Origin: Bacillota bacterium
Lineage (GTDB): Bacteria; Bacillota; Clostridia; Lachnospirales; Lachnospiraceae
Direction: 5' to 3'
Length of the DNA: 64,000 bases
Assembly (NCBI GenBank): GCA_023411555.1
Contig: JAEYOQ010000049.1
Coordinates: 1 to 64,000, forward strand
A program made the position numbers and the translations under genes. This document shows positions 1 to 8,456 of the stretch, one piece after another; positions within the stretch are counted from its first letter, which is position 1, and each line of letters begins with the position of its first letter. The notes under the pieces are model-generated. The model did not search any database. It saw only the letters and a program-made list of their open reading frames with translations, and had not been told where the DNA came from.

Positions 1-2
1 AA

Positions 3-1175
3 ATGGTTCAAGCGGCGAACAGGCTGGCGCTCGGTGATGTGGAGGTTAATCTTAATATTGATACGAAGGATGAAATTGGTAGTCTTGCGAAAGCTTTTGA
101 CGCTATGATAAAGAACATTCGTGAGCAAGCAATCACAGCTGAAAAGATAGCGGATGGAGATCTTTCTATTGATGTTCTGGTTCGTTCTGAAGATGACTTG
201 CTGGGTAAGAAGTTATTAGAGATGGTTAATGGTAATAATGAAATGCTATCTAGCATTGCTATAATAGCAGAACAGGTGGCAGCAGGTGCAAAGCAGGTAT
301 CAGAATCGAGTATAGCTCTTTCCCATGGGGCTACGGAGCAAGCTAGTACGGTAGAGGAATTAACCGCTTCCTTAGAGGAGATTTCCTCTCAGACGGAATT
401 AAATGCACAGAATGCAAATCAAGCAAGTGAATTGGCTGCTAAAGCGAAGGATAATGCAGACCAGGGTAACAATCGCATGAAGGAAATGCTGAAGGCGATG
501 GAAGAAATCAATGAAGCATCTACTAATATATCTAAGGTTATTAAGGTTATTGATGATATCGCATTCCAGACTAATATTCTTGCTCTCAACGCAGCTGTGG
601 AAGCAGCAAGAGCAGGACAGCATGGTAAAGGCTTCGCGGTGGTTGCTGAAGAAGTAAGAAATCTAGCCGCACGATCTGCTAATGCCGCAAAAGAGACTAC
701 CGAAATGATTGAAGGCTCGATTAAGAAAGCAGAAGATGGAACCATTATTGCCAAGGATACTGCAGCTGCACTTGATGAAATTGTGACCGGAGTAGAGAAG
801 GTTGCAAACTTGGTCGATGATATAGCGGTTGCATCCAATGAACAAGCAATGGGAATTGCTCAAATAAATCAGGGAATCATGCAGGTATCCAATGTTGTTC
901 AGACAAACTCAGCTACTTCAGAGGAAAGTGCATCAGCCAGTGAGCAGCTTTCCAGTCAGGCGGCGATACTTAAGAATGCAGTTGGAAAATATAAGTTAAA
1001 GAACGTAGCTAGACAACAATTGCATATGGATAACGTCAGTCCGGATGTATGGACGATGATTGATAACAGATATGGCCAGAAAGTGTCTAATAGCAGTCAG
1101 GTGACGACTGGTTATGATGAGACATCAGCAAGGTCTAAGATAGTTCTAAATGATTATGAGTTTGGAAAATATTAG
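3..1175 (+). CDS. Methyl-accepting chemotaxis protein, C-terminal part (5' end outside window)
   Basis: This is the cytoplasmic half of a transmembrane chemoreceptor; the sensor domain and membrane segments lie upstream of the window. The visible part starts inside a HAMP domain (about residues 1-45), has a second HAMP-like stretch (45-75), and then the long helical methylation and signalling region. The tip is the conserved hairpin around NAAVEAARAGQHGKGFAVVA (residues about 195-215), which binds CheA and CheW. The tail after residue 330 is not conserved and has no C-terminal pentapeptide of the NWETF type. It has no chemotaxis gene next to it; the che operon is 43 kb away. Identification is secure, ligand unknown. 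Confidence 0.93.
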   Translation: MVQAANRLALGDVEVNLNIDTKDEIGSLAKAFDAMIKNIREQAITAEKIADGDLSIDVLVRSEDDLLGKKLLEMVNGNNEMLSSIAIIAEQVAAGAKQVSESSIALSHGATEQASTVEELTASLEEISSQTELNAQNANQASELAAKAKDNADQGNNRMKEMLKAMEEINEASTNISKVIKVIDDIAFQTNILALNAAVEAARAGQHGKGFAVVAEEVRNLAARSANAAKETTEMIEGSIKKAEDGTIIAKDTAAALDEIVTGVEKVANLVDDIAVASNEQAMGIAQINQGIMQVSNVVQTNSATSEESASASEQLSSQAAILKNAVGKYKLKNVARQQLHMDNVSPDVWTMIDNRYGQKVSNSSQVTTGYDETSARSKIVLNDYEFGKY

Positions 1176-1320
1176 ATTTGTAGCATTTGTTTTGAATATA
1201 CTGATTACAGAGGAAGATTTAGCAGGGAGCGAACTCGATACAGCAATTTTATAGTGCAATATAGAAAATGCGCTATAGCAGTGGATGGGAGAATATACCA
1301 CAATATATCAGGTATAATGC

Positions 1321-1349
1321 TTGACATGATACAATATATTGTTTATTAT
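1321..1349 (+). promoter_or_regulatory. Probable vegetative promoter for the deoxynucleoside kinase
   Basis: TTGACA at 1321-1326 and TATTAT at 1344-1349 are separated by 17 bases, a good sigma-A-type promoter. It lies about 100 bases before the kinase start codon. Seen in sequence only. Confidence 0.6.
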
Positions 1350-1456
1350 GGGTGAGGTATAATTACATAATAACTAGATAACATTTGCATTTTACAGACA
1401 TTACCTTTCAATGCAGAAGGTCAAGGAGGATACTAGTGTACAAGGAGTTTTTCAAC

Positions 1457-2101
1457 ATGATAAAAAAAAACAACCCAAATGAAACCATTGTTATAGATGC
1501 TGTAGTAGGCGCTGGAAAGACTGTTTATATGGAGATGCTTTCTGAGAATCTGAAGATACCTTGTTTCGAAGAGCCAGTTCAGGATAATCCCTTATTGGAT
1601 AAGTTCTATCATGATAGAAAGAGATATTCCTTTCCGCTTCAGGTATACTTTCTCAACAGAAGATTTGAGATGCTAAAACAGGCAGCTGAAGCAGGAAAAC
1701 CAACTCTCATGGATCGCAGTATATATGGCGACATGATATTTGCAAAGCTACTCTATGATGAGGGGAATATGGAAAAGGATGAGTATATATTATATCGTGA
1801 TCTTCTGATCAATATGTTGGATCATGTAGAGGCTCCTAAGCTGATGATATATCTTAAGATTGATACGGACTCTGCAATCGAGCGTATCAAGAAAAGGGGA
1901 CGTGATTATGAACAGATTGTTGAAAGAGATTACTGGGAGAGACTTAATAAGGAATATGAGGATTACTTCTCAGAATATAACCTTTCTCCACTACTAATTA
2001 TAGAAGCCTCCAAGTATGATATTGTGGAAAATCCTAAGGACAGAATGGAGATACTCCAACTTATTCAACAGAAGATTGCCGAGGTCAACAGCCACTCTTA
2101 A
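1457..2101 (+). CDS. Deoxynucleoside kinase (dGK/dAK/dCK family)
   Basis: Cytoplasmic kinase that phosphorylates deoxynucleosides for nucleotide salvage. The P-loop is VVGAGKT near the N-terminus, the substrate-binding DRS motif sits in MDRSIYGD near residue 85, and the lid arginine region IERIKKRGRDYE is near residue 145. Length, about 214 residues, fits the family. The ATG at 1457 follows AAGGAG by nine bases. An in-frame GTG at 1436, six bases after AAGGAGG, would add seven residues and is a real alternative. Monocistronic, with its own promoter and a terminator. Which base it prefers cannot be told from the sequence. Confidence 0.88.
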   Translation: MIKKNNPNETIVIDAVVGAGKTVYMEMLSENLKIPCFEEPVQDNPLLDKFYHDRKRYSFPLQVYFLNRRFEMLKQAAEAGKPTLMDRSIYGDMIFAKLLYDEGNMEKDEYILYRDLLINMLDHVEAPKLMIYLKIDTDSAIERIKKRGRDYEQIVERDYWERLNKEYEDYFSEYNLSPLLIIEASKYDIVENPKDRMEILQLIQQKIAEVNSHS

Positions 2102-2132
2102 TAATATAGAAGGTTTATAAGATGAATTTATT

Positions 2133-2175
2133 ACCCACCATGTGTTCATTCCTGGGAACATATGGTGGGTGTTTT
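2133..2175 (+). terminator. Rho-independent terminator after the deoxynucleoside kinase
   Basis: ACCCACCATGTGTTC (2133-2147) pairs with GAACATATGGTGGGT (2156-2170) with one G-T wobble, followed by GTTTT. Confidence 0.8.
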
Positions 2176-2234
2176 ACATCAAAAGAACTGTACTTGATAT
2201 ATCGCTGACTTGATATATCATCATTCTTTTGTGT

Positions 2235-2263
2235 TTTACAGGATATGGTTTTCATGGTATATT
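2235..2263 (+). promoter_or_regulatory. Possible promoter for the DsbA-like/dioxygenase pair
   Basis: TTTACA at 2235-2240 and TATATT at 2258-2263 with 17 bases between. It lies about 200 bases upstream of the next gene; the rest of the interval 2176-2465 shows no other feature apart from two copies of CTTGATATATC. Confidence 0.4.
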
Positions 2264-2465
2264 ATTCTATAAGCATACTAGGAATGAATGTGATTGCTAG
2301 TTCATAGAACGTGTAAATTCTTTTTGATATGGCTGCTACCTATCATTTTATATGGCCAGGCTGTCAAACACAGTGTAGTGGAGAGCTTACTTAAAGTGGA
2401 TTAACAGAATATACCTTTCATGAATAGGGTATTATTACTGTATCAGAAATATGGAGGATGTGCCC

Positions 2466-3101
2466 ATGATTAAAATAGAATTTTTTCATGATGTAATCTG
2501 TAGTTACTGTTTCCCGATGTCTGCGAGAATGCGACGGATAGCCAAGAAATATAATAATATCGAGATCATCCATCGCTCCTTTGCCTTAGCATGGGAAAAC
2601 GAAGACTTTATTCGTGAATTTGGCTCACGAGAAGCAGTTAAACCAGAAGTAGTAGGTCATTGGGTCCATGCAAATCAAAATGATGAAGACCATCGGTTTA
2701 ATATTGAAGGAATGAGACAGACAGATTTCACATTCCCTATTTCAAAGCCAGGCCTAAAAGCTGCAAAAGCAGCTGGTCTTATCGGTGGAGATAGTATGTA
2801 TTGGGAGATGTTCGACAGAATACAAAACAAATTGTTTGTTGAAAATAAGAATATTGAAGATGTTACTGTATTAGAGGAAGCAGTTAAGGAAACAAGCATC
2901 TCATTTTCGGATTGGAAAGAACAGTTTGAAAACGAAGAAACAGAAAAAGCTGTATTAGCAGACTTTGAGCTTGTTCAGGCTTATGGTGTTAGTAGTGTAC
3001 CAACTCTTGTTATTAATCAAAAATACATGGTTGCTGGCGCCGTATCACAGGAAGAAATCGAAAAGCTACTAGAAAAAGTCTTAAAAGAGGAAGGGGCGTG
3101 A
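2466..3101 (+). CDS. DsbA-family thioredoxin-fold oxidoreductase (FrnE-like)
   Basis: A cytoplasmic thiol-disulfide oxidoreductase of the DsbA/FrnE type: thioredoxin fold with an inserted helical domain. The active site CSYC is at about residues 13-16 after the first beta strand, and the cis-proline loop SVPT is near residue 178. There is no signal peptide. The ATG at 2466 is preferred to the one at 2451 because GGAGG at 2453-2457 sits eight bases before it. The next gene starts six bases after the stop, so the two are co-transcribed. The natural substrate is unknown; a polyketide-biosynthesis role as for FrnE is not implied. Confidence 0.85.
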   Translation: MIKIEFFHDVICSYCFPMSARMRRIAKKYNNIEIIHRSFALAWENEDFIREFGSREAVKPEVVGHWVHANQNDEDHRFNIEGMRQTDFTFPISKPGLKAAKAAGLIGGDSMYWEMFDRIQNKLFVENKNIEDVTVLEEAVKETSISFSDWKEQFENEETEKAVLADFELVQAYGVSSVPTLVINQKYMVAGAVSQEEIEKLLEKVLKEEGA

Positions 3102-3107
3102 GCTATT

Positions 3108-3878
3108 ATGTCAAGGATGCCAGTTGTTTTTATTGGGCATGGATCGCCAATGAACGCCATTGAAGATAACGATTATTCTAGAACCTGGAGAAATATTGCT
3201 GAAAGAATACCAAAGCCAGAAGTGATTATATCTATATCAGCACATTGGTTTACAAAGGGAACAAAAATCATGAACGAGGAAGCACCTAAAACGATATATG
3301 ATATGTATGGCTTTCCAAAGGAACTATATGAAGTTATATATAATGTACCGGGTTCTCCTGGTGTTGCTCAGATAGCTAAGGAGCTAATCTCAAAGGAAAC
3401 GGAATATGATAACTCTTGGGGAATTGACCATGGAACATGGTCTGTATTAGTCCATATGTATCCAGACAGAGAGATACCGGTATTTCAGATTAGCGTAGAT
3501 GCTTATGCTCCCCCAGAAGCTCATTACAAGATAGGTAGAGAATTAAGAGGTCTAAGGGAACAAGGAGTTCTGATATTTGGCACAGGAAATATTGTTCACA
3601 ATTTAAGGTTAGTGGATTGGCATATGGGAAGCAAGGGCTTTGATTGGGCTTATGAATTCGATGATTATATCTATGAAAACATTATGAAGAAGGAACATAA
3701 TAACATACTGAATTTCAATGAAATGTGTGCTTCGGCAAGGCATGCAGTACCAACTCCAGATCATTTTTACCCCTTGTTATATGCCCTTGGAGCCTCAGAT
3801 GAAAAAGACAAGATTAGTGTATTCAATAAATCCTGTGAGCTTGGCTCATTAACAATGACAAGTTATCTTTGGGAATAA
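3108..3878 (+). CDS. Class III extradiol ring-cleavage dioxygenase (DODA/YgiD-like)
   Basis: Belongs to the LigB superfamily, 4,5-DOPA-extradiol-dioxygenase branch (E. coli YgiD). Metal-ligand motifs are visible: HGSP near residue 11, SAHW near residue 46 and the GxGNIVHN segment near residue 164; length 256 fits. These enzymes open aromatic diols with O2 using a divalent metal, which is odd in a presumed strict anaerobe, so the true role may differ. It is the second gene of a two-gene unit with the DsbA-like protein and ends just before a strong terminator. The start follows a GGGGCGTGAG stretch that serves as ribosome site. Confidence 0.87.
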   Translation: MSRMPVVFIGHGSPMNAIEDNDYSRTWRNIAERIPKPEVIISISAHWFTKGTKIMNEEAPKTIYDMYGFPKELYEVIYNVPGSPGVAQIAKELISKETEYDNSWGIDHGTWSVLVHMYPDREIPVFQISVDAYAPPEAHYKIGRELRGLREQGVLIFGTGNIVHNLRLVDWHMGSKGFDWAYEFDDYIYENIMKKEHNNILNFNEMCASARHAVPTPDHFYPLLYALGASDEKDKISVFNKSCELGSLTMTSYLWE

Positions 3879-3890
3879 GATTCTGAGTAA

Positions 3891-3944
3891 CCCTTCGGTA
3901 GAAGTATGCTTATTGAAAAGCATACTCCTACCGAAGGGTTTTTT
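3891..3944. terminator. Strong bidirectional terminator
   Basis: CCCTTCGGTAGAAGTATGCT (3891-3910) pairs with AGCATACTCCTACCGAAGGG (3919-3938) with few mismatches, followed by six T on the + strand and preceded by an A/T-poor start on the other. It separates the convergent dioxygenase gene and the small membrane-protein gene. Confidence 0.9.
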
Positions 3945-4362
3945 ACTTTTTTATAAACTTATTTCCAAATGCGTTTAATTCTTGGCAGGGCTTATATTTT
4001 GTCTTATAATAGGTTAAATTGATAACAAGTGAGGGGTTATATGCTCCAATCTCTAAGATAGTGCCGTCTTTCATATGGAGAGTAAACCGTACCAACTGAC
4101 CATCGTATTCCCTTCCGAAATCATATTGCTGATATATTGTAACCCTATTCAAGATTTCAGCTAATTTTAAGAGAGCTTCCCTATCGCTTATGGTAGCGGT
4201 TTTATTGGGAGGTATTGCAAAAACCGTTGCAAATTCTATTGAATCTGCCTTCAAATTCTTGAAAGGCCTTTTTCCTAAGTAATTCCCATAATCAAGTAAT
4301 ACTAACGTAATTAAGAGAAGCAATGTTAAGGCTAATGCTATGGTTAATTTTCTTTTTTTCAT
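3943..4362 (-). CDS. Small membrane-anchored protein of unknown function
   Basis: I do not recognise this 139-residue protein. It has a basic start (MKKRK), one hydrophobic segment at about residues 6-25 and a soluble remainder, presumably outside the cell, with a beta-rich pattern and no catalytic motif. It resembles the small anchored proteins common in Clostridia that carry a short PepSY/DUF-like outer domain, but no family can be named. The start is set by GGGAGG six bases upstream of the ATG. It is monocistronic and convergent with the dioxygenase gene, sharing its terminator. Confidence 0.7.
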   Translation of the reverse strand: MKKRKLTIALALTLLLLITLVLLDYGNYLGKRPFKNLKADSIEFATVFAIPPNKTATISDREALLKLAEILNRVTIYQQYDFGREYDGQLVRFTLHMKDGTILEIGAYNPSLVINLTYYKTKYKPCQELNAFGNKFIKK

Positions 4363-4659
4363 GAAATACCTCCCTCGATATTATGTTTGATCGGTTTATA
4401 CCTCCCACTTATTATTAATAATTGTTAAATAGGAATTAGGAACTTTATGTAAATAATTATAATTAAAAGTACATAATTTTACCATATATTTTAGCTTCGA
4501 TTTATGCTTTATCAAATTTTTGTTTGTGTATTTATATGTAAAAGTGTTAAAATGCAGAAATAGACAAGGCAAAAATAATCAAGGAGGCTTTTATCAAAAA
4601 AAAAGTGCGGTATCGCTAGAATAAAGGAGATATCGCAAGATTATATGAGGAGGTTGAAT

Positions 4660-5136
4660 ATGAATAAGCTGGATTATAGATTCGCAACAGAGAATGATAT
4701 ACCTTTGATATTAGAATTCATCAGGGAGCTTGCTACCTATGAGAAAATGTTGGATGAGGTTGTAGCTGATGAGGCTTTGCTTAGGGAATGGATATTTGAA
4801 AAAAACAGAGCAGAGGTTATCTTTGCACTTGAAGATAACATAGAGGTAGGATTTGCTCTGTTCTTCCATAATTTTTCAACATTTCTAGGCCGTGCTGGTA
4901 TATACCTTGAGGATCTGTTTGTTTTGCCTGAATACCGGGGCAAAGGATATGGTAAGGGCATGATAAAGGAACTGGCGCGTATTGCAGTGGAACGTGGATG
5001 TGGTCGTCTTGAATGGGCCTGTCTTGACTGGAATCAGCCGAGTATTGATTTTTACCTGTCACTCGGCGCGGAGCCGATGAAAGAGTGGACTGTGTACCGG
5101 GTTGCAGGACAGACGCTGAAGGATCTGGTTGAATAG
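4660..5136 (+). CDS. GNAT-family N-acetyltransferase
   Basis: A 158-residue GCN5-related acetyltransferase. Motif A, which binds the acetyl-CoA pyrophosphate, is YRGKGYGKG near residue 95 after the strand LFVLPE; motif B is the segment DWNQPSIDFYLSLGA near residue 130. The layout matches the diamine acetyltransferase (SSAT-like) branch, in which the substrate is often a polyamine or amino acid, but the substrate cannot be set. The ATG at 4660 is chosen over one at 4645 because AGGAGG (4648-4653) lies just before it. The 300 bases upstream hold no other gene. Confidence 0.85.
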   Translation: MNKLDYRFATENDIPLILEFIRELATYEKMLDEVVADEALLREWIFEKNRAEVIFALEDNIEVGFALFFHNFSTFLGRAGIYLEDLFVLPEYRGKGYGKGMIKELARIAVERGCGRLEWACLDWNQPSIDFYLSLGAEPMKEWTVYRVAGQTLKDLVE

Positions 5137-5287
5137 GTATCAATGGATAATGTTAATCAAAAACGGTATATCGGATGGTTCTGTTTTTTCAGAGTCTTCT
5201 GATATACCGATATTACAGTAATATTTCACACACCCGAAAAGACGTATTATATATTATTAAGTGCTTCTTTATTTTGTCTATTATTGA

Positions 5288-5584
5288 TTGGTTTCCTATT
5301 ACTTTGCTTCTTATATTTCAGGTAAATTATTAGCCAGAAGCTATCGGATGAGTGAATATCTGAACTATTCTTTAGAAAAAAGATTGGCATCCTTCATTCT
5401 TAAATATCAACAGAATGGATTATATAATATTCCACATACAGATGTATCGGAGTACATGAATGTTAGTTACCGTCATGTTTTGCATGTGATAAAGCATTTT
5501 TGCGAGACTGGGATATTAGAGAGGGAAAATGGCAAAGGAAAAGGATATAGAGTTATTGACTTGCATAAATTAAATCAAGACTGA
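5288..5584 (+). pseudogene. Remnant of a Crp/Fnr-family regulator (C-terminal part only)
   Basis: The 98-codon reading frame matches the C-terminal half of Crp-type regulators such as YeiL: the end of the dimer helix (ISGKLLARS...) and a winged helix-turn-helix (DVSEYMNVSYRHVLHVIKHF, then GILERENGKGKGYRV). The N-terminal cyclic-nucleotide-type beta barrel is missing, and the 150 bases before it encode nothing similar. No good ribosome site precedes the ATG. I read it as a broken gene, although a short DNA-binding protein could still be made. Confidence 0.6.
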
Positions 5585-5820
5585 TGCATTACCGAATTTA
5601 AAGACAATCGGGATAAGGATATAAGGAATGGTTATACTCAAGAAGTCCATTGCTTTGGCTGAAGGCAATCGCAATTTTAGATGAAATAGAGAAGCCGCAG
5701 TTTATTCGTACCAGATTTACGGTATGTGATCAATAAGCTTATAAGTACTATCATCATGATGTTAAAGAGGGGAATAGCATAGGCACCGGCTGTTTCCCTC
5801 TTTGTGGTTGTACCGCTAGG

Positions 5821-5910
5821 ATTCATATATCCGAAGAAAGAATTCCAATACAGTGGAATGCATCAGCAAATGCAGGCTTTACAAAGGGAGCACCATGGTG
5901 TATAGGTTAA
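5821..5910 (+). pseudogene. Fragment of a GH13 alpha-glucosidase gene
   Basis: One reading frame here gives RIPIQWNASANAGFTKGAPW, which closely matches the conserved block RTPMQWD-S-NAGFTxGxPW of oligo-1,6-glucosidases and related GH13 enzymes. The frame is closed by a stop soon after and nothing upstream or downstream continues the enzyme, so only about 30 codons of the roughly 550-codon gene remain. The interval 5585-5820 holds no recognisable gene, apart from a GAGGGGAA/TTTCCCTC hairpin near 5770-5805. Confidence 0.6.
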
Positions 5911-5959
5911 TATAAAGTTAAGTGACTATTATATAATGATATATAAAGAGGAAGAGTAG

Positions 5960-6889
5960 ATGACATTACAGCAATTGAAGTATTTTATTGAAACAGTGAA
6001 TAGTGGTTCGATCAATAAGGCTGCCGAACGTCTCTTCATCTCCCAGCCCAGCCTATCGAATGCTCTGAGAGATTTGGAGACAGAAATCGACCATGAATTA
6101 TTGATCCGGACTCCCAAGGGTATATCACTGACCAGTGAAGGAGCGGAATTCCTGGGGTATGCCCGTCAGGTTATGGAACAGGCAGGTCTCCTGGAACAAC
6201 GATGGCTTAACAAAAAGCCCTCTAAGAGACAGTGCTCCATATCAACCCAGCATTATGCCTTTGCGGTGAACGCCTTTGTGAATATGGTAAAGAAAACAGA
6301 TGCACAAGAATATGAATACACCTTGCGTGAGGCGAGGACCTATGAGATTGTTGAGGATGTGAAAAATCTGCGTAGTGAGCTAGGTATCCTTTATCTAAAT
6401 AATTTTAACCGACAAGTGATAGAAAAGCTGCTTCGGGAAAATAATCTGATTTTTCATCCCTTGTTTACCGCCAAGCCTCATGTGTTCATCAGCAGTGAGA
6501 ATCCCCTTGCAAAGAAAGAATATGTAACCCTTGAGGATTTGGAGGACTATCCACGTCTGTCATTTGAACAGGGGGAATATAATTCCTTCTATTTTTCGGA
6601 GGAAATACTCAGTACTGAATATGTGAAGAAGGAAATTCATGTCGGGGATAGGGCAACGATATTCAACCTGATGATAGGGCTTAATGGCTATACAATATCA
6701 ACAGGAATCGTGAGCGCAGACTTAAATGGAGAAAATATCGTGGCTGTACCGCTTATGGTTGATGACGCAATTGAAGTGGGCTGGATTTCTCATAAGGAGC
6801 TTCAGTTAACCTGGCAGGCAGCTCTGTATCTTGAGGAGCTTAAGGCGGTTATTGCAGAATATGGTGTAAAGGTGGAACATGGGTTATAG
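5960..6889 (+). CDS. LysR-family transcriptional regulator
   Basis: A 309-residue LysR-type regulator: N-terminal winged helix-turn-helix (MTLQQLKYFIETVNSGSINK to residue 60, with the recognition segment RLFISQPSLSNALRDLE) and a C-terminal periplasmic-binding-protein-like effector domain (about 90-300). It lies directly upstream of, and in the same direction as, a MetE-like gene, with a perfect palindrome between them, so it probably controls that gene. Methionine or homocysteine supply is the likely signal by analogy with MetR-like regulators, but this is inference. AGAGGAAGAGT just before the ATG is the ribosome site. Confidence 0.9.
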   Translation: MTLQQLKYFIETVNSGSINKAAERLFISQPSLSNALRDLETEIDHELLIRTPKGISLTSEGAEFLGYARQVMEQAGLLEQRWLNKKPSKRQCSISTQHYAFAVNAFVNMVKKTDAQEYEYTLREARTYEIVEDVKNLRSELGILYLNNFNRQVIEKLLRENNLIFHPLFTAKPHVFISSENPLAKKEYVTLEDLEDYPRLSFEQGEYNSFYFSEEILSTEYVKKEIHVGDRATIFNLMIGLNGYTISTGIVSADLNGENIVAVPLMVDDAIEVGWISHKELQLTWQAALYLEELKAVIAEYGVKVEHGL

Positions 6890-6913
6890 TCATAGGCTAT
6901 AACTAAAGATAAT

Positions 6914-6932
6914 TTATTGGTGTTACCAATAA
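6914..6932. promoter_or_regulatory. Palindromic operator, probable LysR-type binding site
   Basis: TTATTGGTGTTACCAATAA is a perfect 8-base inverted repeat with a 3-base centre and contains the T-N11-A pattern of LysR-family boxes. It lies between the LysR gene and the MetE-like gene. Confidence 0.55.
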
Positions 6933-6997
6933 GTCCTCCTAATGTGGCATAATTGATCTATAGCAAAATGACAGATCAAATTAGTTAAGGAGGACTT
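6931..6997 (+). promoter_or_regulatory. Inverted repeat that could mask the ribosome site of the MetE-like gene
   Basis: AAGTCCTCCT at 6931-6940 is an exact complement of AGGAGGACTT at 6988-6997, which contains the Shine-Dalgarno sequence of the next gene (ATG at 7002). A second stem, TTGATCT (6953-6959) with AGATCAA (6972-6978), is nested inside. If the transcript starts upstream of 6931, the two stems would form one long hairpin that hides the ribosome site. The transcription start is not clear from sequence, so this could also be a DNA operator. Confidence 0.45.
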
Positions 6998-7001
6998 TAC
7001 A

Positions 7002-8162
7002 ATGAGTAAAAGATTTCAGACCGTAGGCAGTCTACTTCGCCCCGAGACGTTATTAAAATATAAGCACCAAATTGAACAGCGTGACGACATCCGCTATCCC
7101 TTTTATAATGATACTCCGGGCTATGAGCAGTGTGAGATAGAGGCAACGAAAGAGGTAATTGCAAAAGAAATTGAGCATGGTTTGACGGTTATAACCGACG
7201 GAGAATATTCCAAATCAATGTGGCATCTGGATTTTGTCTGGGGCTTTGAGGGAATAAGCCGTTACATAGCAGATCATGGATACTTCTTCCGCGATTTGGA
7301 CGGCTGTTCGAAATATGAGACGAGAAAAGATATCGGCTTGCGAATTACCGGTGAACTGAGTGGAAGGAACCATCATTTTATCCAGGTATTCAAAAGGCTT
7401 CAATCAATAGCAGGAAACCGTGAAGCAAAGATATGCGTTCCATCACCGTCACACATTTTTGGTGAATTGTCATGGTCTGATAATATCGGCGGTAAAGACT
7501 CGGTTTACAAGAATTCACAGGAATTAAAGCACGGTCTTATTCGGGCTTATAAGGAGTTCGTTCAGGACTTTGCAGAGGCAGGAGGTAAGATACTACAATT
7601 GGATGATTGCTTGTGGGAGATTTTCGCTGATGATAATCCCAATTCCCCATATACGGGCGAGAATATCAATCAGGAAGAGGTAAAGGCACTGGCCCAGGAA
7701 TTCATTGATATCAATAATACCGTGATTGATTACGGTCATAGTCTTGGGCTGAGAATGTGGACCCATAACTGCCGCGGTAATTACGACTCTAGGAATATGG
7801 GCGGTGGCTCCTATGTGAAGATTGCCAACCTGTTCTTAAAGCAATTAAAGTATGACCGCTTTTTCTTAGAGTGGGATGATGATCGTTCCGGGTCACTGGA
7901 AGCACTTGGCGTCTTTCAGGATAGACCGGAAACAGAGATTGTCCTTGGTTTGTTATCATCAAAGACGAGAACACTGGACGATGAGGCTCGTGTGATCAGA
8001 TTGCTGGACGAAGCGTCTAAGATCATTGATAAGGATAGACTGTTTTTGTCTCATCAGTGTGGGTTTGCATCCTGCGATGGAGGAAACGAGCTGACCGAAG
8101 AGGAACAGTGGGTAAAGATAGACCAGGGTCAGAGAATTGCACTGTCTTACTGGGGAGAATAA
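7002..8162 (+). CDS. Cobalamin-independent methionine synthase-like methyltransferase (YxjG/YxjH type)
   Basis: A 386-residue homologue of the C-terminal catalytic barrel of MetE. The zinc-binding pieces are visible: H and C in MWTHNCRGNY near residue 250, an acidic ligand in FFLEWDDDRSGSL near 290, and the last cysteine in SHQCGFAS near 350. Short forms of this type (Bacillus YxjG/YxjH, archaeal MetE) transfer a methyl group to homocysteine, usually from donors other than the folate used by full-length MetE. Homocysteine methylation is likely, the donor is unknown. Its ribosome site AGGAGG lies in the inverted repeat described above, and a LysR gene precedes it. Confidence 0.85.
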   Translation: MSKRFQTVGSLLRPETLLKYKHQIEQRDDIRYPFYNDTPGYEQCEIEATKEVIAKEIEHGLTVITDGEYSKSMWHLDFVWGFEGISRYIADHGYFFRDLDGCSKYETRKDIGLRITGELSGRNHHFIQVFKRLQSIAGNREAKICVPSPSHIFGELSWSDNIGGKDSVYKNSQELKHGLIRAYKEFVQDFAEAGGKILQLDDCLWEIFADDNPNSPYTGENINQEEVKALAQEFIDINNTVIDYGHSLGLRMWTHNCRGNYDSRNMGGGSYVKIANLFLKQLKYDRFFLEWDDDRSGSLEALGVFQDRPETEIVLGLLSSKTRTLDDEARVIRLLDEASKIIDKDRLFLSHQCGFASCDGGNELTEEEQWVKIDQGQRIALSYWGE

Positions 8163-8238
8163 AAGTCATAATCCGGAAGTCTCTGACTTAATCAACTAGA
8201 CTGTCGGAGATGAATACAGACATAATGTATCTTTGAAT

Positions 8239-8307
8239 GTGCTTCAAAAATGATAATCCTAGCTTATATAATGATTTTACAAAGCCGGATGTCATCTTTT
8301 GAAGCAC
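8239..8307. other. Long-loop inverted repeat downstream of the MetE-like gene
   Basis: GTGCTTCAAAA (8239-8249) and TTTTGAAGCAC (8297-8307) are perfect 11-base complements separated by 47 bases. There is no clean T run after it, so its role as a terminator is uncertain. The rest of the interval 8163-8456 holds only the promoter below. Confidence 0.45.
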
Positions 8308-8377
8308 TTATTTTGATGTGAAAGCATCGAGCTATGTAGATGCATTGCAATTGATGTCGAAATAAAGGATATAAACA

Positions 8378-8406
8378 TTGACAAATGAAATAATATTTGC
8401 TATATT
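8378..8406 (+). promoter_or_regulatory. Probable promoter of the secondary alcohol dehydrogenase gene
   Basis: TTGACA (8378-8383), 17-base spacer, TATATT (8401-8406); about 50 bases before the start codon. Confidence 0.65.
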
Positions 8407-8456
8407 GTTAAAGAAATAACAAACTTAATACAAATTAGATATCTTAGGAGGCTATT

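Noticed and set aside
2176..2450. Possible riboswitch upstream of the DsbA-like gene
   Set aside because: Only a duplicated CTTGATATATC and a promoter-like pair are seen; no known riboswitch core.
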